A stretch of 64,000 bases of DNA from a virus. Location: positions 1 through 64,000 of the IMG/VR virus record IMGVR_UViG_3300042868_005134. One strand, written 5' to 3'. The stretch's first letter is position 1. The number at the start of each line of letters is the position of its first letter. The translations under genes and the position numbers were made by a program. This document shows, piece after piece, positions 15,594-21,552 of the stretch. The notes under the pieces were generated by a model. It was not told where the DNA came from and ran no database searches. It saw nothing but the letters and a program-made list of their open reading frames with translations.

Positions 15594-15636
15594 ATATTTC
15601 TCCTTGAGTAAGTAGTTATCCTCGGCAGATGCCAAG

Positions 15637-16032
15637 TTATCTACGCATTTTGCTAATGTCAATAGCTTCTTCGTCACTAAACACCGGCACCGCATTGCTC
15701 TTATGCATGGTTGCGATACCTTTTACCTTAGTCCCAGTATAGACATTTGGTGTTTTTAGGGTTGCGTTACCGCCAGTATCTACACTTTTGAGATGTGCGG
15801 TAGTGTTGCGGCCTGCTGGTATGGTCAACGAGTAATTGCCACTTAGTGGTTCAGCGGCTAGTGCTCGTTTGCGTTTCTTTTCTTCTAGTTCAACGCCCCA
15901 GCGTTTTTGAAGTTCTTTCCAATCTTTATCCAATTGTTCGCTTTTCCGTTTTGCTTCTGCGCTGGCAAATTTTACTTTGCCTTTCTTCTTGCCACTGGTA
16001 CTGAGCCACGGGCCTTCTAAATGCATTGTCAT
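15637..16032 (-). CDS. Conserved phage protein, basic
   Basis: 131 residues from an ATG at 16032; a second ATG lies two codons later. The N-terminus HLEGPWLSTSGKKKGKVKFASAEAKRKSEQL is basic and helical, and I recall it from T4-like cyanophages, function unknown. The C-terminal half is Thr/Gly-rich. It is expressed from a sigma70-like promoter at 16091-16063, so probably early, and overlaps the out-of-frame upstream extension of the hydrolase ORF but not its chosen start. Confidence 0.65.
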   Translation of the reverse strand: MTMHLEGPWLSTSGKKKGKVKFASAEAKRKSEQLDKDWKELQKRWGVELEEKKRKRALAAEPLSGNYSLTIPAGRNTTAHLKSVDTGGNATLKTPNVYTGTKVKGIATMHKSNAVPVFSDEEAIDISKMRR

Positions 16033-16062
16033 ATTCGTTACCAAAAGTTAAACATAGTCTAT

Positions 16063-16091
16063 AGTATACTACATATAGACAACAGTGTCAA
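16063..16091 (-). promoter_or_regulatory. Sigma70-like promoter downstream of iscA
   Basis: TTGACA (16091-16086), 17 bases, TATACT (16068-16063), minus strand. It serves the basic conserved protein and probably the wall-hydrolase genes beyond it. Confidence 0.7.
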
Positions 16092-16101
16092 CTAAATTGG
16101 T

Positions 16102-16428
16102 TTAGATTCTAAATGACTCGCCGCAACCGCAACGATCCTTTTCATTTGGATTGACAAAGTCAAATCCTTCATTGAGCCCATTACGAACCCAATCCATAGT
16201 CAAACCATTTAGATATACTATACTTTTGGCATCTACCAATACCACAAAGTCAGTTTGGGCATAGTTAGTAACACCTGCTTCGGCTGTGTATTCGTCTACA
16301 TATTCTAACACATAGGCTAGTCCACTACATCCAGTAGTCTTTACACCAATACGAATGCCCACACCCTTGCCACGCTTTTCCAGATTTTGTTTAATCCGTT
16401 TACTTGCTGTGTCGGTTACGGTAATCAT
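16102..16428 (-). CDS. iscA: A-type iron-sulfur carrier (IscA/ErpA/HesB family)
   Basis: 108 residues of the HesB fold. The three cysteines that bind the cluster are present: TTGCSGLAYVL and the terminal DRCGCGESF. It accepts or passes on Fe-S clusters made on IscU. It starts inside the end of iscU (29-base overlap), so the two are coupled. IscA versus ErpA cannot be decided here. Likely clients are ferredoxin for the heme oxygenase and bilin reductase, or host enzymes during infection. Confidence 0.92.
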   Translation of the reverse strand: MITVTDTASKRIKQNLEKRGKGVGIRIGVKTTGCSGLAYVLEYVDEYTAEAGVTNYAQTDFVVLVDAKSIVYLNGLTMDWVRNGLNEGFDFVNPNEKDRCGCGESFRI

Positions 16429-16783
16429 TTACGGCCGCTTTGATAGCATCTTCTGCTAGGATACTACAGTGTATCTTAACTGGGGGTAAGGCTAGTTCTT
16501 CAGCAATTTCCGAATTACTAAGTTTGATAGCATCATCAAGATGCATTCCTTTAACCATCTCGGTGACAAGACTTGAGCTGGCGATTGCTGAACCACATCC
16601 ATATGTCTTGAAACGAGCATCTCTAATAATGCCATCACTGTCAACCTTTATCTGTAATTTCATTACGTCGCCGCAAGCAGGTGCACCAACCATACCAGTA
16701 CCAATATCAGGATCACTCTTGTCAAAAGATCCGACATTCCGGGGATTTTCATAGTGATCAATCACCTTTTCTGAATAAGCCAT
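16400..16783 (-). CDS. iscU: Iron-sulfur cluster scaffold IscU
   Basis: 127 residues, about the length of E. coli IscU (128), and by eye about three quarters identical. The first 20 residues are the same as E. coli, and GMVGAPACGDVMKLQIKV, RFKTYGCGSAIASSS and ELALPPVKIHCS are near-identical. Cluster ligands in PACGD, YGCGS and IHCS and the LPPVK chaperone-binding loop are all present. It assembles [2Fe-2S] clusters with host IscS. The strong conservation suggests fairly recent capture from a proteobacterium. AGGAGG before the start and a TAAATA core (16810-16805) suggest strong, late expression. Confidence 0.97.
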   Translation of the reverse strand: MAYSEKVIDHYENPRNVGSFDKSDPDIGTGMVGAPACGDVMKLQIKVDSDGIIRDARFKTYGCGSAIASSSLVTEMVKGMHLDDAIKLSNSEIAEELALPPVKIHCSILAEDAIKAAVNDYRNRHSK

Positions 16784-16804
16784 ACTACCTCCTATTGGAT
16801 ATTG

Positions 16805-16812
16805 TATTTATG
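16805..16812 (-). promoter_or_regulatory. Candidate late promoter of iscU-iscA
   Basis: CATAAATA (16812-16805), 7 of 8 to the T4 late consensus, 22 bases before the iscU ATG with AGGAGG between. No hairpin follows. Confidence 0.45.
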
Positions 16813-16815
16813 CTA

Positions 16816-17007
16816 TTATTTTGGTTCTTTACGTGCGTTCTTAACTGCGGTAACATCATTGCGTGTTTCTTTACACAGCTTGGCTAGCTCTTGTAAATGC
16901 TTACGAACTCTAGTACCTGCGGCACCGACTTCTTTATCGTAAAACTTTTCGAAATCGCTTTCCATTGCTTCTACGATTGCTGTGAACTCTGAATATTTGT
17001 TTGACAT
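16816..17007 (-). CDS. Histone H1-like (Hc1-type) small protein
   Basis: 63 residues: an acidic helix (YSEFTAIVEAMESDFEKFYDKE), then AAGTRVRKHLQELAKLCKETRND and a basic tail. The A-A-x-T/Q-R-V-R-K-x-L helix is typical of the bacterial and phage Hc1-like family that is proposed to bind or shape DNA. It has AAGGAGA before the ATG. Binding to viral or host DNA is inferred from the family only. Confidence 0.65.
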   Translation of the reverse strand: MSNKYSEFTAIVEAMESDFEKFYDKEVGAAGTRVRKHLQELAKLCKETRNDVTAVKNARKEPK

Positions 17008-17031
17008 ATTAGTCTCCTTGTTTAATAGTTA

Positions 17032-17223
17032 TTACCAGTGCTTAATTGTGTTGGCAATTATGAAACAACAGGTAACGGTGTGTATTATAACCCAAAATGT
17101 TTTTAGGAATAATGCGATGCGGGCTTCACGTAGAGTCAAAATTGGAATATCTGGACGATCCTCGTCCGTTTGACCCATTAAGTGACCCGTTGCTCTTGCC
17201 CAAATTTTTTCTAAACTGTTCAT
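17032..17223 (-). CDS. Small membrane protein
   Basis: 63 residues: a polar N-terminal half with DEDRPDIPILTLREARIALF and one membrane helix (FWVIIHTVTCCFIIANTI). I recall similar proteins in T4-like cyanophages. Coupled by ATGA overlap to the HAD phosphatase upstream. Function unknown. Confidence 0.65.
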   Translation of the reverse strand: MNSLEKIWARATGHLMGQTDEDRPDIPILTLREARIALFLKTFWVIIHTVTCCFIIANTIKHW

Positions 17224-17798
17224 CGAGTGACCAATTCGTGGATTTCTTTCCAGTTTTTCACAATGCGATATTTTGTATTTTTATGCTCCATGTTGTGACC
17301 GTGTTCCATCAGATAACTACGTAGTCCCAAGTTGGCGCCTACAAGTGCGTTATCAACTTTGTCTTCTATCCAAATGTAGCCTGAGCCTTTGTACTCTGCC
17401 AGTGCCTCATCTTTGTCAGCACCAGTATCTAAAAACACAAAACGATCAAAGGCTGTGTTGCCAAACAACTTTCGCAAATTCATTTTGCGAAGTTCTTGTG
17501 CGTTTTCATCTTTGCTTAGGCTAGTGATACAATGGAACACATATCCATGTTCTTCATGTAGTCGTTTAACATAGTACATGGCATCTCTTAGAGCAGGCAA
17601 GAAGCCAATGGCTGCTGATTCGTTAAAGACTTTGATTAGTTTTTTGCCCTGCTCCATGTCAATACCATAGCGTTTGCCAATATTGTATTTGAGAGGTTCT
17701 TGGAGTGTGAAGCCGTGTTGCTCCATCCATACATTGAAAGCATATTCCCAATCGAGAAGTACGCCATCTGCATCAGTGAGTATGATCTTATTTTTCAT
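17220..17798 (-). CDS. HAD-family 5'-nucleotidase-like phosphatase
   Basis: 192 residues. Motif I is TDADGVLLDW (nucleophile Asp and acid/base Asp), motif II is HCITSLSKD (Thr/Ser), and motif IV is GYIWIEDKVDNA (acidic pair). The layout is that of small phage/bacterial nucleotidases (NT5C-like) that dephosphorylate nucleoside monophosphates, possibly for nucleotide salvage with MazG and ribonucleotide reductase. The start is unusual: the ATG comes 6 bases after a TATAGT -10 element, so the mRNA would be leaderless. Confidence 0.8.
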   Translation of the reverse strand: MKNKIILTDADGVLLDWEYAFNVWMEQHGFTLQEPLKYNIGKRYGIDMEQGKKLIKVFNESAAIGFLPALRDAMYYVKRLHEEHGYVFHCITSLSKDENAQELRKMNLRKLFGNTAFDRFVFLDTGADKDEALAEYKGSGYIWIEDKVDNALVGANLGLRSYLMEHGHNMEHKNTKYRIVKNWKEIHELVTR

Positions 17799-17804
17799 AC
17801 TCTA

Positions 17805-17833
17805 ACTATAACAGAATTTTGTTTGTAGGTCAA
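17805..17833 (-). promoter_or_regulatory. Sigma70-like promoter giving a leaderless start
   Basis: TTGACC (17833-17828), 17 bases, TATAGT (17810-17805). Transcription should begin at about 17798, which is the first base of the HAD gene. No Shine-Dalgarno sequence is present. Confidence 0.6.
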
Positions 17834-17834
17834 A

Positions 17835-18098
17835 TTAATTGGCAAACACGTTGCCTGAACCGCTAGCTGGATGGCCACATGTGGCAGGATCGCCGGCTCG
17901 ACAAACTGCTATGCCGTTGGCAAATACATTGCCGCTGCCAGCAGCCATTACAGGACTTCTATGTGGGCCGCGGCCGTGGCCTGCTACTGCATCGCCGACT
18001 CGTGCTACAGGACTACCATTGGCAAACACATTACCCGAGCCTTGAATAATGGCTCCACCGGCTGCGTCCGTGCCTGCGTTTCTTGCTATCCCAGGCAT
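17835..18098 (-). CDS. PAAR-repeat tail-spike tip protein
   Basis: 87 residues with the PAAR pattern: MPGIAR start, then repeats of GSGNVFANG followed by PVARVGD or IAVCRAGD, and His/Cys residues (GHGRGPHRSP, ATCGHP) that can hold the tip metal ion. PAAR proteins cap the membrane-piercing spike of contractile tails; T4 gp5.4 is the equivalent. It ends 2 bases before the end of the preceding virion-type gene's partner run, as expected in a baseplate module. Confidence 0.9.
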   Translation of the reverse strand: MPGIARNAGTDAAGGAIIQGSGNVFANGSPVARVGDAVAGHGRGPHRSPVMAAGSGNVFANGIAVCRAGDPATCGHPASGSGNVFAN

Positions 18099-18099
18099 G

Positions 18100-18570
18100 T
18101 TAAAACTCCTTGGAAATATTATTTTTGATCAACTCTGAAAGACGTCTTACTTCTATCAACGCTTGAGCGACTTGTTCAGGAGTTGCTGTGGCTCCTGTAG
18201 ATTCTAGAATCTTGGCCTGTTCTATCATCATTCGATATATTGAAACTAATCCAAATACTTCGTACGGTCCAATAAAATGTATGCCGGGACCTTCGCCTAG
18301 CTCTTTCATTTTCTTTTGATAAGTTTCAATGGCTGTTAGTTTACTAGCAATGGTGGTAGTGTTAGTGGCCATTGTTGTTGAGTTAGTGGCCATTGTGCCA
18401 AGGCTAGTTGCTATCAACAATAACGTTGCCGCCGTGGCAGTAGTGTCGATGTCGATGTCAGCCAACTCTTCTCTAACTTGATTTAGATATGTTGATATGT
18501 TACCGTAAACACTGCCATAGTCGTATGTGGGCGGTGCTGCAGGTGCAGGCTCAAATAAGTAAGCAGCCAT
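18100..18570 (-). CDS. Hypothetical virion-associated protein
   Basis: 156 residues, not recognised. It has a Pro/Ala-rich N-terminus, then a long Thr/Ala/Met heptad-like stretch (about 45-95, with TMATNSTTMATNTTTIASKL), then helical segments. It lies between the PAAR gene and a beta-rich small protein, one-base overlap with the latter. Location suggests a baseplate or tail component with a trimeric coiled coil, but no homology supports this. Confidence 0.55.
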   Translation of the reverse strand: MAAYLFEPAPAAPPTYDYGSVYGNISTYLNQVREELADIDIDTTATAATLLLIATSLGTMATNSTTMATNTTTIASKLTAIETYQKKMKELGEGPGIHFIGPYEVFGLVSIYRMMIEQAKILESTGATATPEQVAQALIEVRRLSELIKNNISKEF

Positions 18571-18881
18571 TATGGTATCTCCTTTCCTTCTACACGGATA
18601 CTAAAATTACTAGGGCTATAAAGGTAAATTCCTTCACCAGTTTTCACTAAAACATCATTGAGAATAAATGTTCCTTTGGATGCCAAAGGAAAGTCGTATA
18701 GTATAGATTCCGATTCGCTAGGGCTACTATTTGAAATGCCTAATCGAAAATTTCCGCTTGAGTTACTTCTATTTGTAATATAGATATTACATTGTGTATC
18801 TGCGGCCAAGGCCGCATCCACTAGCGTAAACGTATTAGCAGTACCAGTGTTGATAGCAAGTGTTTTAGAAATAAAGGGCAT
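18570..18881 (-). CDS. Small beta-rich virion-type protein
   Basis: 103 residues, predicted all-beta (TLAINTGTANTFTLVDAAL ... NIYITNRS ... GEGIYLYSPSNFSIRVEG). The pattern resembles short tail or decoration proteins; the 111-residue protein at 51005-51340 has a similar style. The start codon lies 4 bases after a TAAATA core (18891-18886) with no ribosome site, again a leaderless-looking start. Function unknown. Confidence 0.55.
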   Translation of the reverse strand: MPFISKTLAINTGTANTFTLVDAALAADTQCNIYITNRSNSSGNFRLGISNSSPSESESILYDFPLASKGTFILNDVLVKTGEGIYLYSPSNFSIRVEGKEIP

Positions 18882-18888
18882 ATAATAT

Positions 18889-19179
18889 TTATGCTAGGGC
18901 AATACCAGTGGTGCTTTCAATAAACTGCTTGGCAAACTGTTCATCAGTTCCTTCAGCTACTGTAACAGTGGATTTGGCCAATTTGATTTCTCTATCAGGA
19001 CTAACTGTAAACAGGTAGGGCATCAAACCAGGGCCTTTTGGGCCCATGCCAATAACTTGAGGGTTCTTTAACTTGTAATACATTGGGCCGTCTTCCACTA
19101 ACTTGGCCACGATTTCTTCTCCACTGGTCAGTTTAAGTGTGACTACTTCGCCTTCTGTTACGCCTTTTGAAATTAACAT
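18889..19179 (-). CDS. Small beta-barrel-like conserved phage protein
   Basis: 96 residues. GEVVTLKLTSGEEIVAKLVEDGPMYYKLKNPQVI has the strand pattern of an Sm/SH3-like barrel. I recall similar proteins in T4-like cyanophages. The rest is a short helix. It lies one base after glutaredoxin. RNA or protein binding is possible from the fold guess only. Confidence 0.55.
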   Translation of the reverse strand: MLISKGVTEGEVVTLKLTSGEEIVAKLVEDGPMYYKLKNPQVIGMGPKGPGLMPYLFTVSPDREIKLAKSTVTVAEGTDEQFAKQFIESTTGIALA

Positions 19180-19180
19180 A

Positions 19181-19408
19181 TTATACCTTTTCTAAATGTT
19201 GTTTGAGTTCTGTAAATCCGCCGATTAATTGTTCGTCAATAAAAATCTGCGGAACTGTTCGTGCTGAGGGCACTGCTTCTAATAATTCTTCTCGAGTAAA
19301 CCCATCTCCAATTTTCTTCTCTTCAATGATGTATCCTCGTTGTTTTAACAGTGCCTTAGCTTGATCGCAGTAAGGGCAATGATACTTACTCCATACAGTT
19401 GCTTTCAT
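19181..19408 (-). CDS. Glutaredoxin
   Basis: 75 residues from the ATG at 19408, which overlaps the stop of the 55-residue gene as TAATG; longer in-frame starts are ruled out by that gene. The active site is CPYC (YHCPYCDQA), followed by TVPQIFI (cis-Pro) and GGFTEL. It supplies electrons to ribonucleotide reductase from glutathione. Its place just downstream of nrdB fits that role. Confidence 0.95.
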   Translation of the reverse strand: MKATVWSKYHCPYCDQAKALLKQRGYIIEEKKIGDGFTREELLEAVPSARTVPQIFIDEQLIGGFTELKQHLEKV

Positions 19409-19575
19409 TATGCTCGCTCCACTTCCACAATGATACCTGCGCCTGCAAGCTCTTGAGCCACTTGTTCGATAGCTGAACAAAACTCGTCGTCAGCCAGCAT
19501 CAAATCTGCTCCGTCTTTTTCTTTAACCAGTTTACTTAATTTAAGTACAACTACTTCTTCGTGTAATTTTGCCAT
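19408..19575 (-). CDS. Hypothetical 55-residue protein between nrdB and glutaredoxin
   Basis: A short gene: ATG at 19575, stop TAA at 19410-19408. It begins MAKLHEEVVVLKLSKLVKEK and is acidic overall with a short helical region and a final IIVEVERA strand. AAGGAAA precedes the ATG. It is coupled to glutaredoxin by TAATG, and follows nrdB by 18 bases, so it belongs to the nucleotide-reduction operon. The two strands (VVVLKLSKL, GIIVEVE) suggest a small alpha/beta fold. Not recognised. Confidence 0.7.
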   Translation of the reverse strand: MAKLHEEVVVLKLSKLVKEKDGADLMLADDEFCSAIEQVAQELAGAGIIVEVERA

Positions 19576-19593
19576 TTTAATTTCCTTTTATTT

Positions 19594-20694
19594 TTATAAT
19601 GCTGGTAGCGCATCATAGTCGATGCCTTCTCCCATGACTCCAATAACATAGTTAGTGCTTTCGTTTTCTTGTAAGGCTGTTTGCTTCTTGCTAGTATCAC
19701 TATGTTTGTTGAACCAAGGAATCGGTGTGCTCTTAGGAGCAGGACTTTGATATTTGATACCAATATCTTTAAGTGCGCCAACTGCTGTGTAGTCTACAAA
19801 GTCTTTAAGAATGTTAGCGTTAAGACCAATAACTGGACCTTTGTTAAACAAATAGTCCGCCCACTGTTTTTCTTCACGTATCACATCTAGATATAACGCA
19901 TACACTTCGCGTTCACATTCTTTTGCGGCGGTGGTGAAACGAGAGTCTTCTTTGACCACTTGATTGATGATGTACGCTGTCCAGCCTTTGTGTAACAGTT
20001 CGTCTTGTAGAATCAAACTGATAATATTTCCGTTACCAATAAAGATCTTGTTCTCAACCATGGCCAAGCTGGTGGCAAATGAAACCATGAAGCGAAATGC
20101 TTCTAATGCGTAGCTGGCGTGTAGGGCCATGTAAACTGCTCTAACATGTTCTTGTTCAATGACTGCTTGGCCCAATTCTTTTTGACAGTTAATCTTGTGT
20201 AATTCATCATAGTACTTGCCCACACTACTTGCCATGTCTACAATTTCTTTAGTGTCATGAATTGTGTTAAACACATCCTTGGGTACATTGTAGATGTTGC
20301 GAATGATATGACTGTAGCTTTTGCTGTGAATGTTAGTTTCAAAAAAGCCCCAGTTGTACATCAACGCTTCAAGTTCGGGCAGTGAACACACAGGAGTAAA
20401 CACCTGTGTTGGCCCTCTACCTTGCAAACTATCAAGTGCTGTTTGACGTAGTAGGTTGCTAGTAAAAATATGTTTAACGGCATCACTTGCATCCTTAAAA
20501 TCGTTTGCGTCTTTGCTAAGACTAATCTCTTCGGGTTGCCAAAAGAATCCACGGGCAGTACTATCAAAGTCCGCAATCTTTTTATATTTTACTTCTTCGA
20601 ATCGTTGGATAGTAACAGGACCTGCTGGATCTAGAAACATTTTACGATTAAGGTAGTCTGTTTTTGTTGATAAGTTATATTGTGCTTTACTCAT
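19594..20694 (-). CDS. nrdB: Ribonucleotide reductase class Ia, beta subunit
   Basis: 366 residues, the usual length. The diiron and radical residues are in place: ALDSLQGRGP (Asp), SLPELEALMYNWGFFETNIHSKSY (Glu, His and the radical Tyr), IEQEHVRAVY region and ILQDELLHKGW (Glu, His). The C-terminus ends in acidic residues that dock NrdA. It makes the tyrosyl radical used to reduce ribonucleotides for viral DNA. It is separated from nrdA by a class II aldolase and a 65-residue gene, an unusual insertion. Confidence 0.97.
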   Translation of the reverse strand: MSKAQYNLSTKTDYLNRKMFLDPAGPVTIQRFEEVKYKKIADFDSTARGFFWQPEEISLSKDANDFKDASDAVKHIFTSNLLRQTALDSLQGRGPTQVFTPVCSLPELEALMYNWGFFETNIHSKSYSHIIRNIYNVPKDVFNTIHDTKEIVDMASSVGKYYDELHKINCQKELGQAVIEQEHVRAVYMALHASYALEAFRFMVSFATSLAMVENKIFIGNGNIISLILQDELLHKGWTAYIINQVVKEDSRFTTAAKECEREVYALYLDVIREEKQWADYLFNKGPVIGLNANILKDFVDYTAVGALKDIGIKYQSPAPKSTPIPWFNKHSDTSKKQTALQENESTNYVIGVMGEGIDYDALPAL

Positions 20695-21345
20695 TTAATA
20701 TTTTCCTGATGCAAGTACTATCTTGCAAATGTGTTCTAATCTTTCTATATGCTCGTATGCTCGCCACGGTGTTGTATCGATAGCAACAACTCCGTGTCCT
20801 TTAATACCAACTATGTCGTAGGCAATATTTCCACGGTCATCCAATTCTAACCGATAATGGCATTGATCCGCAAGCTCTTGGCTGATGGGTTTTACATCAC
20901 CTACATTTGGTGCTACTTTAGTATAACGATTGAGTTCTGGAAACGCTGAACTGACTGTGCTCAAATCAATTCCGGCATGCATGGCCGCAATACAGTAAGT
21001 GGGGTGAACGTGTACTACTACACGAACTTCACCGGTGTGCTGTCCCATTTCTTTTTGTAGGCCAAAGTGTAAGGGTAGTTCTCCACTGGGCTTTAAGTTG
21101 GCACTGATTTCAGTATAGGGTAGTTCTTTGCTCGCATGATAAGGACGAGGAGGTTGGTCATAGTATCCTGTCTCAATGCCAATCTTTTTAAACTGGTCTG
21201 GTTGTAGAGTCTGCTTACGCACACCACTGGGTGTGATGTAAAAGTGGTCACGGTCATGATGTCGTATGCTTACGTTACCATCACGACTGGTAATCCAATT
21301 ACGCTTGTAAGCGTCTACCATTATGTCACATATAGTTTCTAACAC
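20695..21345 (-). CDS. Class II aldolase/adducin-family protein
   Basis: 216 residues. It has NWITSRDGNVSIR, ITPSGVRKQTL, SGELPLHFGLQ (conserved Glu), VVVHVHPTYC (two zinc His) and GIKGHGVVA (third zinc His), the full zinc-aldolase set as in FucA, AraD and MtnB. It probably acts on a phosphorylated sugar, either aldol cleavage, dehydration or epimerisation; the substrate cannot be told. It sits exactly between nrdA and nrdB with no spacer, so it is co-expressed with nucleotide reduction. A link to deoxyribose- or pentose-phosphate supply is conceivable. Confidence 0.85.
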   Translation of the reverse strand: MLETICDIMVDAYKRNWITSRDGNVSIRHHDRDHFYITPSGVRKQTLQPDQFKKIGIETGYYDQPPRPYHASKELPYTEISANLKPSGELPLHFGLQKEMGQHTGEVRVVVHVHPTYCIAAMHAGIDLSTVSSAFPELNRYTKVAPNVGDVKPISQELADQCHYRLELDDRGNIAYDIVGIKGHGVVAIDTTPWRAYEHIERLEHICKIVLASGKY

Positions 21346-21543
21346 TTATTCATGTCCTCTGTGAATTAATTGATTAACCATATTGAGATCAAACTCCAAC
21401 TTAGAAATTTGATCTCGTGCCTGTTGATACTCTATGCTATGAACATCACCGTCATTGGTAACAATGTTCAAATACATATTTGAGGCACGGTCGTGCGCTT
21501 CTTTGAGATCGCGTTCTAATAATACTCTTCTATCTTTTAACAT
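21346..21543 (-). CDS. Hypothetical coiled-coil protein
   Basis: 65 residues, mostly two charged helices (MLKDRRVLLERDLKEAHDRASNMY and YQQARDQISKLEFDLNMVNQLIH) with a turn NDGDVHS between. Not recognised. It lies between nrdA (9 bases) and the aldolase (directly abutting). A helical hairpin that binds a partner is the most that can be said. Confidence 0.6.
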   Translation of the reverse strand: MLKDRRVLLERDLKEAHDRASNMYLNIVTNDGDVHSIEYQQARDQISKLEFDLNMVNQLIHRGHE

Positions 21544-21552
21544 ATCGATTCC

